Shown here: positions 47,771 to 57,972 of the stretch, in pieces
Numbering within the stretch: the stretch's first letter is position 1
Layout: every line of letters starts with the position of its first letter
NCBI GenBank assembly: GCA_027605045.1
Contig: JAQFWX010000002.1
Location: forward strand, 310,001-374,000
DNA: 64,000 bases
Source of the DNA: Phallus indusiatus
Taxonomy: Eukaryota; Basidiomycota; Agaricomycetes; Phallales; Phallaceae
Direction: 5' to 3'
Translations under genes and position numbers: made by a program
The notes under the pieces: model-generated
Databases searched by the model: none
Seen by the model: the letters and a program-made list of their open reading frames with translations, nothing else
Told to the model about the DNA's origin: nothing

Positions 47771-49510
47771 TAAACATCTTGTTCACCAAATAAGAATTAC
47801 TTAAGCAATACTTACCTATTATATTGATATATAGTATACTTGACAATGATGAAGTGGGTTTTATGTGGGAGGATGAGGAAGAGATGAGATGATGATAGAG
47901 AGAGAATGATAACAACTAACTACATCTTCTGCTTCTTTTCAAAAATTCTGGTACTACAAAAAGAAGACTTACCAAAGGAATTTTAAAGGGCTTGCAACAC
48001 TTAGTATAATATGCTTTGTCTAAGCAGCAGTAATCAATTTCACTGGATTGTATTGCTTGTGTATGGACTTTAATGTGCAAAGTGATACTAGCTAAGGGAT
48101 TGGTGAGAGTGAGCAATACCAGTGGACAGGTTACAATACATGGCAAACAGAAGAAGGAGGAGGTCTGTCAAAAGTACATAAGATTATATTAAGTTTCACA
48201 CAAAAAAGACAGAAAAACAAAACTGATGTGAAGTTTGAAGTATCCTCAGTAATGTCCCACTGAATGAGAAAAGGATCAGAATACTCCTGATCAAGTCTTG
48301 AGCAAATGTTTCTCAAAATGATAGAGAGGAAGAGGAGGAGGAGAAGAAGAAGAAGAAATGATGATTGTGTGGACTTGGAAAAGAACTAGAAAAAAGAGAC
48401 ACAATGAAAGAGAAAACTGTAAACTGGACATTATTGAGCAAGTATCACAAAGGTTCCTGCTGGACAAGCAGCTCATGGCCTGGCCATGTGTGAAGGTGCT
48501 GAAGGTAAGCTTTCTACAATATTGGTGATGTGCTGCTGCACCAAAAAGATCCTCTTAGTTGGGGTAACACTCAGTGTAAGGATCTGAAGTATAGCTAAAT
48601 GTATTGGCTATAAATGATTGGACTACAACTGGATATTTGATTTGAGGTCAGTTAGTATACCGTGAAGTGGGTCCTTGTGCTGAATTCGAGTAGAGAGTAA
48701 GAGAATGTGAGTGAGTGGGGAGCAGTATGTATGCGCTAATATTGAAACTGCAATGATAAAGAAGGATCGTAGTATGCAAGTGTGCAGGTGAGATAGTGAA
48801 CAGAAAGTCGGCAATGAACTTGAAATGCGACTGGGGGGAAACTAAAAACGGAGGACCTGCAATGATGACTGTATTCCTATACGAGTTAGTGATGCGAGAA
48901 CTGAAAGTAAAATTCGCTAGTTTATACTCTGAGACCTCACTCAGAGTGTTCCAAAGATATAGACATGAGCAAAGATATAGATGAGAGACAAAACACTAGA
49001 CTTGAGCTTGACTTTAACTTGACTTGACTGAACTTAACTGTGAGACAACCTGTTCAGTAGATTGTTGCTGTTACAAGTATTTACATGCAGTATTTATACC
49101 TTACAGAGTTCATAGCATTGGTGAGACGATCACACATCGTTCACCAGGATAACAAACAAAAAGAAATAATAAGACTAAGAAGAGAAATGAGAGGATAGGA
49201 GAATTGAGAGAGAAAGAAGGGAGATACAATTACAACAAAAAGAAGAGATTTCATATTGACACAAGAAATGATGACGGGAAAATCAAGAACAGAAAACAAA
49301 GGAACAAAAGAAACACAAAAGAGAGATTGACAGAAAAAGAAGGAACTGACTCATAACACAGCCTTGCCATAATCAACACCTGGCACTTCCCACGCTGCCT
49401 CTATCTTGAACCATACCACCATCCTCTTGTTCTTCCTACTGATCAGGTATCTGTCAATGGATTCATTGAGTTCTTAGAGTACCCTTGGCTTCTATCAAAA
49501 GGAAGGGATC

Positions 49511-49905
49511 TGTCAGGGTATGCTGCCGCCACTCTCATTTTCCTTATTTATTATCATCGGCATTATTTCATTTATATTCCATTTGTTATTTCCATATCTT
49601 ATCTTTATCTTCTGTTCATTTGTTTTGTCCCTATTTCCACTTCTCTACTCGTGTGCATTGCACGCTCATACCCAGTGTGATGCCTGTGACATCATGTCGC
49701 TTAGGTTTGGCTCAGGCACCTAGCACTTAGTCGTGTCAGGGCCGCATGTCGCGTTGTCGTTTTATGTATATAGTAGCTGTACCTAGAGTGAGGGTCCCTA
49801 AGCTTGTTCTATTAGGATCCCCTCCCTCTAGGTGAGTAGTATAGTTATCTTCCAGTATATTACTTAGGATCCCCTCCCTCTAGTCTGAGCTGAGTAGCCC
49901 TAACA
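49511..49905 (-). mobile_element. Solo LTR A3 (uninterrupted reference copy)
   Basis: 395 bp, minus orientation, TGTTAGGGCTACTCAGC...CATACCCTGACA, with perfect TSD GGATC (49506-49510 and 49906-49910). Lies just 3' of ORF2 in unit D3. Confidence 0.92.
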
Positions 49906-49944
49906 GGATCGCGATCTTGACCAATGAGTACTATCCTTCCCTTC

Positions 49945-50490
49945 TTATTCTAATCTCCTGCGTTGTCTAGATATTGGGTTGACTATCATAGGATGCATGT
50001 GATTTTGATTTTGGTGTAGTCGAGGAGCATCAGGTATAAGCACTTCAGGTTCTTCATATTTGGGCAAGGGAGCAGTGGGTTGATGTGGAGGGGGTTCAGA
50101 GTAGACATCTAGGAAAAGGACATAATTGTGGAACAAGGCAGCGCAATAGAACATAAGATGCCAAATTAAGATTCCAGGATGATGGGATACAAGGGCCCCA
50201 ATCAGAGTATACGAAACTTGCATAATAGGGATATGAATGCATTTGTTTACTTTGATTTCGTTGGGTAGCTTCAGATCATCGTAAAAATACTGGAAATTGA
50301 GCACTGGATTGTAGTGTCGTGGCCATGGATCATCTTCTTCTACTTCTACTTCATCACTTTCCAATTGATATTCATGAACCACAGTTTGAAATTCGCCATG
50401 TAGTCTATATGGAGGAGGTGAATTAAGGTCGGGATAATAAGGAATAGGGATGATGGGGAGAGTGCAATAACCAATGGGTTGGATGGACAT
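49945..50490 (-). CDS. Unit D3 ORF2, unknown protein
   Basis: An uninterrupted 181-codon frame beginning MSIQPIGYCTLPIIPIPYYP. It aligns by pattern with ORF2 of D1/D2: FYDDLKLPNEIKV, QVSYTLIGALVSHHPGILIW, HLMFYCAALFHNYVLFLDVY, then Pro-rich SEPPPHQPTAPLPKYEEPEV and a basic tail SRQRRRLE. The frame is open although the sequence has diverged far from D1. No known domain recognised. Confidence 0.7.
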   Translation of the reverse strand: MSIQPIGYCTLPIIPIPYYPDLNSPPPYRLHGEFQTVVHEYQLESDEVEVEEDDPWPRHYNPVLNFQYFYDDLKLPNEIKVNKCIHIPIMQVSYTLIGALVSHHPGILIWHLMFYCAALFHNYVLFLDVYSEPPPHQPTAPLPKYEEPEVLIPDAPRLHQNQNHMHPMIVNPISRQRRRLE

Positions 50491-50708
50491 AATGGATAAA
50501 GGGAAGGTTAAGAGTTGAAAAAGAGAATTAAAGCTCCAAAACAGGAAGAATGTTTTTGGTAAAATGAAAGGTGCGAAACTTCTCCAGAATCATTATTCTT
50601 TTACTCTTTATTGTTCTCCAAATTTTCTTGATCAGGTTCATTCCAGGAAACCAGAACAAACACGTCAAAGTGTGCAAAGGGTTTGCTGATATTGGGGAGG
50701 TCGTATGG

Positions 50709-51175
50709 TCATTTCGGAGGAAGTAGGGGATTGAGGGGTGAAGGATCATGAAATAGAGGGTTTAGAGGTTCTTTAGGGATAGGATTAGGTGATCGATAAA
50801 ATCCTAAGGCAGGTTGATGATTACATGCTATTAGGATCCATCGTCTGGGAACATCCAGGACCATAATCATGTAATCCAATCCAACTTGTGCTGTTGACCA
50901 AACATGATATGAATCTTGTAGAGCTGATTCTGGAGTTGAATAAACATGAGTGACTGTGAACCATCTCAATTCTTTCTTGATGTAAACTTCCTTTCCAAAG
51001 GCCAGGAAGGGGTGTACGATATCTGAACTTCTACACTTATTGATAGTTCGAGGAACCTGGTGCAAGTAGACTGGGAGTAATGTCTTTGGGTCAATCTCGA
51101 GAATAGGAGTGGGTGAATAATACGTGAATAGAGTTGTCTCGATATCCAGATTGTGAGTGCGAGGACTATCATGAG
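50709..51175 (-). pseudogene. Unit D3 ORF1, copy a (N-terminally truncated by F3)
   Basis: Carries the ORF1 core: CRSSDIVHPFLAFGKEVYI, KELRWFTVTHVYSTPESALQ and MVLDVPRRWILIACNHQP, followed by a Pro-rich tail ending PLLPPK. The N-terminal part joins LTR F3 at 51188. Confidence 0.65.
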
Positions 51176-51187
51176 ATAACGAAAGAT

Positions 51188-51371
51188 TATTAGAATTGGT
51201 ATAGAGATGATGTTATATTATCCAACACTGGAGACAGATGGTGAATACTCTGTATAAAGAGTATTCCCATCACTCCAGGCTTACCTATACCGCGTCTGGG
51301 CGCCTATTAGGCGCCCATAGTGCTGGTATAATCTAATCTACTTAGAGAGATGTACAGATCATATTCTAACA
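51188..51371 (-). mobile_element. LTR F3 at the junction of two ORF1 fragments
   Basis: 184-bp F-type LTR. Its flanks differ (AAGAT at 51183-51187, CTAGG at 51372-51376), unlike F1 and F2, which have perfect TSDs. Confidence 0.8.
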
Positions 51372-51850
51372 CTAGGTTGTTGTTTGGTTTTGACCTTCAT
51401 AACTACTTAATGGCTTGGCACATCTAGTACCAGAAACGTGTACTCTGGTCCATCTTGTGTAGCTAACCAAATTCGATAAGAATCTTGTATGCTGGATTCT
51501 GGTGTCGAATAGATGTTCATAACTGTATACCAATCTAATTTCTCCATAACATAAACCTTCTCTCCAAATGCAATACCAGGATGAGCGTAATCTGAACTTC
51601 TACATTGACATACAAAGTGCGGGGAGGGGTACGATGGTAAAAATGTCTCTGAGTCCAGTTTGAGGCTGGTGAATGTGGTCATATATGCATAGAGGTTTGT
51701 ATGAAAATCCAAATTGTAAGGCCGAGGGGTGGTAGGTGAATAATGAAATGGAGATTCAGATTAATTAGTAGAAGGGGCTGATGAGTGGGTTGGAGAAGGG
51801 GGAATAGGAAGAGAAATTGATGAGGAATAAAGTTAAGAGAAAGTAGTCAT
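51372..51850 (-). pseudogene. Unit D3 ORF1, copy b (C-terminally truncated by F3)
   Basis: A second ORF1 core: CRSSDYAHPGIAFGEKVYV, EKLDWYTVMNIYSTPESSIQ and LATQDGPEYTFLVLDVPS, with several in-frame stops, including one where D1 has the Trp of PSRW. It ends at LTR F3. Confidence 0.65.
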
Positions 51851-51981
51851 TCTTGTTGTTTTTCGTTCTTTGGTAAAAGTGTGGATGTTTAAGGGTTTTC
51901 TGGTGAATTAGAACTCCACTCTGAACCAGAAGGAAAAATGGAACCTTTCCTAATAAGGAAGATTTTGGTGCGCAACAACAC

Positions 51982-52100
51982 CGGGTGTGAGTGCACAGTG
52001 TGCATGAGTAGAGAAACAGGAATATAGACAGAACAAATAAATGGAGAATAAGGATGAGATATGAAAATGATAAATGGAATATAAATGAATAGAATCCGAT
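51982..52100 (+). repeat. LTR A fragment
   Basis: Resembles the middle-to-3' part of LTR A (GTATGAGTGCAC...GAGTAGAGAA...) and breaks off at CCGAT where LTR B/J begins. Confidence 0.65.
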
Positions 52101-53105
52101 TGTTAGGGCGACTCAGGGCACACACCTAGAGGGCAGGAAACCTAAGAGAACAAGCTTAGAGATCCCTGTTATGGAACTCCTTGATGTGCTAATCAAATAG
52201 AGTTACACACAATTACTTGTTAAGCGTTTTGTTTAGATTCATATCCAACTAAAAGGTAAGGCCAGGAATAACTGTACTTATGCGAAGGTTTCCCAATCTA
52301 TAGAAATGTTAGTTGAACAATAAAGGTTAAGAGGAGACTTGTAACACAAGTCTCAGATAGAGTTAGATAAGAGGTTTGGTAAGCGTGCTTTGTCAAAGTG
52401 ATCCTTTTGTTGTTACTGAGCTTTATTAGCTAACACTGGATGTGTGGTACAACAAAAAGATGTAGATACATGATTTTCTGAGCCCTATTTATACATGTTT
52501 AGGGCTAAACTATTCTACTTGCTACCTCATAATTACATAGTAAATGACACAAGAGATGACACAATATTTGAGATGGAAAAATAGATAAGGATAAATAAAT
52601 GTAACCTTTTTCCTACTAATTACCCTTGGCTGAAGTGTTTTGCTGAATGATGTCATGTATGATCAAAGTGACAAAAGGATTGGAAAAGAAAATAGAAGTG
52701 GAAGACGAGAAATGTAGAAGTCCTTGGATTATTTGGTTTTGTTTGTTTTTATGGTGTTTTGTTGCCATAGCATTATATCTTGATGTTTTTGGTGAGGGAG
52801 ATGAAGTGGTTACATAACAATCTCCCTCTAGGGCTATGATACATATACTACGTGGAAGTGCTTGGCAATAGATGAGTATTGCCGTGGGATCCGAGGCGAT
52901 AAAAGGGAGTTTGAAGAGGTTCGGAGAATTCAATCGGAGTTTGAATTCGAAGAGATCGAAAGGAATAGATAAGGAAAATGAGAAATAACAGAACTACAGT
53001 TCGAGGTCTAGGAACTTGAACTTGAAGTCTTGAAGAGGGGTCAGAAAGAGAAAGAGAGAATCAGAACATAAGGAAATAAGGACATGGAGCTAGCGTACTC
53101 TGACA
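52101..53105 (+). mobile_element. LTR B relic B3, interrupted by LTR J
   Basis: Starts TGTTAGGGCGACTC and ends GCGTACTCTGACA. The two parts 52101-52166 and 52820-53105 flank LTR J. No TSD matches outside (CCGAT versus CAAAC), so an adjacent deletion or recombination is likely. Confidence 0.7.
52167..52819 (+). mobile_element. Solo LTR J inside LTR B3
   Basis: 653 bp, TGTTATGGAAC...TTACATAACA, flanked by ATCCC (52162-52166) and ATCTC (52820-52824), a 5-bp TSD with one transition. Confidence 0.75.
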
Positions 53106-53432
53106 CAAACCTGTAGGTAGGGAGCAGGTTTGGGTTTTGAAATTTTTTTGCAAAACCTGTGGGTTTGAACATCAAATTTTAGTGAAATTTTATATAGAAA
53201 ACCTCAAAAAAACCCGCAAGTGCCCAAACAAAACAGGTTTTTTTCGGGTCTGGGTCTGGATAACTAAGGATACCCGAAAACAGGTACCCAAACCTGCCAG
53301 TCATAACCCATGAACAGCCTTAATCTCAACCCACTATTGCATTATCCAGGGTCTGCAAGCCACCATTACCAGCACCAACTGTCATTGCTTCCCCCACATC
53401 TCATCCATCCTCCTCCCATTCAATGTCAATAT
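53106..53432. repeat. AACCTG/CAGGTT-rich element end
   Basis: 53106-53310 is dense in AAACCTGT/ACAGGTTT and ACCCG words, like the subterminal repeats of hAT-type elements. The rest shows no gene. Confidence 0.45.
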
Positions 53433-53613
53433 TGTTAGGGCTACTCAACTCAGACTAGAGGGAGGGGAGTCCTAAGAAATATATTGGAAAAGACACCAAC
53501 TACTTATCTAGAGGGAGGGGGATCCTAAGAGAACAAGCTTAGGGACCCTCACTCTAGGTACAGCTACTATATACATAAAACAATGATGTAGCATGTGGCC
53601 CTGATACAACTAA
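53433..53613 (+). mobile_element. Truncated LTR A4
   Basis: First ~180 bp of LTR A (TGTTAGGGCTACTCAAC...CCCTGATACAACTA), cut off where a CACTGGAG terminus begins at 53614. Confidence 0.75.
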
Positions 53614-53720
53614 CACTGGAGGTATTGTAGGATTTAGCCAAAAAAAGGATCCTAAGAAAATTATAGTTTGAAGTATAGACTATTGATGATTTACCAAGTT
53701 GCACAAGTATATTATAACTA
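53614..53720 (+). mobile_element. One end of a second CACTG-terminus element (I2)
   Basis: About 107 bp matching the terminal inverted repeat of element I1 (CACTGGAGGTATTGTAGG...). The other end is absent; it abuts the hAT-like terminus at 53722. Confidence 0.6.
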
Positions 53721-54249
53721 GGCAATGACACGGGTAAACCCGTGGGTACTCCAAGCTTCACCTGTACCCACATTCGTATGGGTAATCCCCCGTCCACCCA
53801 TGGGTAATATTTAAGGGTATATTCACGGGTTTCTGACGGGTAGCGGGTAACCCGTCAGGTACAATTATGTAGCACTGAATTTACATGTATATTGATGCTA
53901 CTAGACTCTAGTTAACATGCTAGATACTTTGTCTAATTCTATTTCTCCTTCAATCTTGTCTAAACTTCCTACTTGCTATATATCTTCATCCTTGATGAGT
54001 CCCGTATTGCTCCAAGAACCTAAGCAGAGCAGTGCACGTGTTGATGCTGGGGACAGATGACTGTGAGTGTGAGATAGAACAAGCTGGTCTTGGCTAAAGA
54101 GACGTTCTATGTCAATTGATATTCCTAAATAGCAATAAATATACAGATAATATGAGAATTTGCATAAGTACTTACCAGGGATTGTCAGATAATCAAGAGT
54201 CATACATGATAGATGTGGATAAAGCTTGCGCTTAGCAGTCCACCACTGT

Positions 54250-55437
54250 CACTGGAGACATTGTAGGGTTTGACCAAAAAAAGGATCCTAAAAAAATTAT
54301 AGTTCAAGGTATAGGCATATAAAAATTCACTGACTTGTAATATCATATTATAACTAATACTCAGATCAAGGTATAGGCATATAACAATTCACTGATATTA
54401 TAACTAATACTCAGATCAAGGGATTCTGTGAAAAATTGTCAGTATGTTGCTATTTTTATCTTCGTTAAATTATGTAGGAATTTTTACTTATATAACACTA
54501 TCAATAACTTTTTCTTTTCAATCAAACAGTATACAAAGTAAAACATATATTATTATTAACTATAGCTGAAAATTATATAATGAAGTTAATATAATTACTT
54601 ATCAATACAATTTTTCATCATAATTTTGAGGGAGTGAGAAATATTGAATTTCTGTGTAATTAAAACTTGAGGTCACAATATGTGACATTAGAGTTTTCTC
54701 AAGATTTTCCAGAAATCCATGTATTATTAAGGTTTTCCCAGGAAAACTCTGATATTACACAGTGTAATCTCATGCTTAAAATTAAGGTTTTTCCATGCAT
54801 CTAAATTATAATAGAAATATATTTTCACAATAAATATAAAAAAGATTTTTAGAACATTCTTCAATATAGATGATGATCATATAAGTTTCATTCTATTCAT
54901 TATTTTACTGAATGGATAATATTAATTGTAGGCTTATATGATAAAGAATTATTACATAATTTGGTTAAGATAATTATAACAGTATACTGACAATTTTGCA
55001 AGCCAGAATCTGTCACGATATACTAGCGCCTCGCCCAATTATTCAACTTCTTCAATTTCTCTCGGTTTCATTTCGTGTTACGATTTCCTTTATTTCCCGT
55101 ACTTTGCCATTTCTACTATTCTCATCATTTTCCTGATTTCTCGATTTCTTCGATTTATTTCAATTTCGGTCTATATCTCCTCAGATCCCATGGAGATCAG
55201 TCGGGCGCCTCTTATCCTGTACTTATATGCGTTTTTGCTAGAGGGGGATACCTAAGCTTGTTCTCTCAGGTTTTCCCTCCTCTAGGTGTGTGCCCTGAGT
55301 CACCCTAACAGAATCCCTTAACCTGAGTATTAGTTATAATATGGTTTTGCAATTTGGTAAATTGTTAATAGCCTATACCTCGAACTATAATTTTCTTAGG
55401 ATCCTTTGTTTGGCTAAACCCTACAATGTCTCCAGTG
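54250..55437. mobile_element. Non-autonomous element I1 with CACTG termini (CACTA-like)
   Basis: 1,188 bp (about 883 bp without LTR B4). Terminal inverted repeats of about 65 bp begin CACTGGAGACATTGTAGGG and are flanked by a 3-bp TSD TGT (54247-54249 and 55438-55440). CACTA/EnSpm elements have CACTA or CACTG ends and 3-bp TSDs. The interior is AT-rich and non-coding, with a local duplication around 54,350-54,420. Confidence 0.75.
55011..55310 (-). mobile_element. Solo LTR B4 inside element I1
   Basis: 300 bp, minus orientation, TGTTAGGGTGACTC...TATCGTGACA, perfect TSD GAATC (55006-55010 and 55311-55315). Confidence 0.9.
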
Positions 55438-55539
55438 TGTAGTGATGATTTTTCTGTGGGCGTGCTGAAGTATAGCTGGAGTTCATCAACATGATTAGCG
55501 TCTTCATCATCCGAAGTGTCGTGGTCCGTGAATATGTTG

Positions 55540-57740
55540 TGTGACGCTGATGACTAGAGGAGAGTGCAAAGTCAGGAAAATGAAGTCAAATATTGAGCCG
55601 GCACACACCTTCTTTCTTGATGTCATTCTTTTCACCTTTTCAGCTTCTTCATCATCTTCGTCGTTGTCACTTGGGAACTCCAAATGTGCATAAGACCTAT
55701 CAAATTCATCAACCACCAACTGTTTTGCAGTGTCAATCCATTCTTCGGGCCATCTGGCCTTTCTAAAGTACTGTAGCTTGTAGTGTGGATGTAGGACTAT
55801 GTAAAGATTAATATTAGCTAAACCAATAGAAGACAAACTCACCCATAGCAACCCAGTACACTTCATAATCATCTGTCAGAGTATAGTAGCAGTTGAGTGT
55901 TCTTTTAGCTGTAATAATGGCCGCGCGGATTGCTGCATTTGTCTTGCTTGAAGCTTTGCAACATTCTGTAAAATACTTGTCAATTTTATCCATGGCTGGG
56001 ATGATGACCATGAGGTTTGGTGAGTGGCACGAGAACCATGACGTTCTATCCTTCAGATACTGACAAATGAACAGTCAGACAGCGCGAAAAGTAGTATTTG
56101 TTAGGACAACTCAAGGCACACACCTAGAGGAGGGAAAACCTAAGATCTATTGAGAGACAGCAACTAACTACTCACCTAGAGGAGGGAAAACCTAAGAGAA
56201 CAAGCTTAGGCATCCCCCTCTAGGGAAGACGCATATAAGTACAGGATACGAAGCACCCAACTGATCTCCATGGGATCCAAGGGGATACAATAGAAATCAA
56301 AATAAATCGAAGAGATCGAGAGAACGACAAAAATAGTGGAAACGACAAAGCACGGGAAATGAAGGAAATCGTAATACGAAACGAAACCGAAAGAAATTGA
56401 ATAATCAGGTGAGGCGCTAGCGTACCGTAACAGTATTCAGAGTACAGACACACCTTTAAAACTTCTACCAGTGCTTTCACTAACTCCCACTCAACAGTTT
56501 CAAGCTCGAATTCATATAGGTTGTTATTGATGTTTGACGTTAACTTGATGATCACTTCCTTGTAGGTCCAGACAAACTGAAGCATGTCGAATGTTGAATT
56601 CCAATGTGTTGATACATCACGTGGCATAATATGAAGTGGAAGGTTGAGCTCTGAAAGGCATGCCTTCCACATGGGCAAAAGGAGAGTAGTTGAGTGAACG
56701 ATTTTGTACGCAAGTTTGCGAAGCTTGAACAGATGGTAAGCACACTGGTTCATAAGTCATGAGCACACTTTGCTTACCTTGAATAAAACTCGGCTTATAG
56801 GTCTTATTTTTGATTGCAGTTCTGAGTGCTCTTGATCGCTCAACATAGATACTTCATCAACCCAGCCTTCTTCATCATCATCATCCGGCAGCAAGTCGTC
56901 CACCACATCTTGTTGGCTTTTTTGGAGGCAGATAAGTTCTTCCTCCTCTGATCCTTCCATAAAAGCTGATAGCTCAGGATCTTTGTCCTCGTTGTTTTGC
57001 TTGGAGGCTTTGAATTGTTTGAGGAATGATTTCGCGACCAGGTTGAGGATATGAAGAAAACAGTGTGTATGATTAACCTGGCTAAATGCGGTGAGGTACT
57101 CGTCGAGGGCTGTGGTCATCGATTCATTATTGGATGCATTATCACATGTAATTGAAAGGATCTGGAATAAGTAAGTTCCATCTCTCTTTCTATTTGAAGG
57201 TGCGCACACCTTATGACTGATCTGGAAATCATCCAGAATACGCACAAAATCCCGTGCCATTGCAGGACCAGTATGCGACTGATCCAAAAAGACAAGACTA
57301 TTAGTGTGTGTCAAGTTTGGTAAGTCTGTAAAAACACACCTCTGGTAGCTCAATGAAATCTAATAATCCAACCATCTTTCCCTTGATTTCAAGATGAACC
57401 GTAAATGCCACATAGGCATGATGATTGGGAGAAGACCAGGCATCAGTTGCAAAGTTAAGTCGGCTGTCATATTTTTATACTCTGTAAGCACACATTTTTT
57501 TTTCTTTTTCAGACCTACCTGCAAAAGTTTGCCAATGCGCATATGTGTCTTGACAAACAGCAACTTAACATCTCGTGATACTGTTCTGGCTGATGGTATT
57601 GGAAGATCAGGATGTCTGGTTTTCATCAAGCACAGAAACCTGTGATCTTCAACAATTTTGAATGGGCGGATACTTTCTGAGATCCAGCAGACAACTTCTG
57701 CTCTGAAATTTGGTGGCATTTGAGCTTGGAGGACAGACAA
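55540..57740 (-). pseudogene. hAT transposase remnant 1
   Basis: Pieces in order on the minus strand: N-terminal region PPNFRAEVVCWISESIRPFK (57,360-57,740); the RNase-H-like core with ITCDNASNNESMTTALDEY and HCFLHILNLVAKSFLKQFK (56,757-57,350); NLPLHIMPRDVSTHWNSTFD (56,550-56,750); then IPAMDKIDKYFTECC and LHPHYKLQYFRKARWPEEWI (55,640-55,990). The DDE-type Asp of the ITCDNASNN block is present. The BED finger and the C-terminal dimerisation block are not seen. LTR B5 sits in the middle. Dead or badly damaged. Confidence 0.85.
56099..56432 (+). mobile_element. Solo LTR B5 inside hAT transposase 1
   Basis: 334 bp, TGTTAGGACAACTC...GCGTACCGTAACA, perfect TSD GTATT (56094-56098 and 56433-56437). 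Confidence 0.9.
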
Positions 57741-57972
57741 ATGAAGATGAGCCTTATCTCACTTTAAGGCCCAAGACGGGTATTACCCGTACCTGTGGGT
57801 AACACCTTGAAATTAATGTATCTGTGACCTGTCATGGGTAAATACCTGCGGGTAAGGACAAAACCTGTGGGTACCCGGGTTTCAACAGTGTCTATTTTTA
57901 GCATAAGTAGTCTAAATTTTCACCGGCGGATGGAATGACAAATCAAGTTTGTGCCCCCAGCCTACTAAAGTA

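Larger units (their letters stand above)
48575..51977 (-). mobile_element. Unit D3, chimeric D-type unit
   Basis: On the minus strand it starts TGTTGCGCACC (51977) and ends GGATCCTTACA-type (48575). The 3' part 48575-49378 matches D1/D2, with TATAAATA at 49091-49098 and the TCAAG repeats. It contains one ORF2 but two ORF1 core copies on either side of LTR F3, plus solo LTR A3. Its flanks (TCAG and ACAC) do not match, so the unit is probably the product of recombination between two D units. Confidence 0.7.
53722..57890 (-). mobile_element. hAT element 1, degenerate, with GGGTA/TACCC-rich ends
   Basis: Both ends carry dense GGGTA/TACCC words (53,722-53,870 and 57,775-57,885) and the outermost bases are CAATGACACGGG and, inverted, CACTGTTGAAACCC. 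Between them lies a minus-strand hAT transposase pseudogene. An 8-bp TSD was not found, so the exact ends are approximate. Confidence 0.6.

Noticed and set aside
53722..57890. Exact hAT element with 8-bp TSD
   Set aside because: The termini are similar but I could not find matching 8-bp flanks, so the limits are only approximate.
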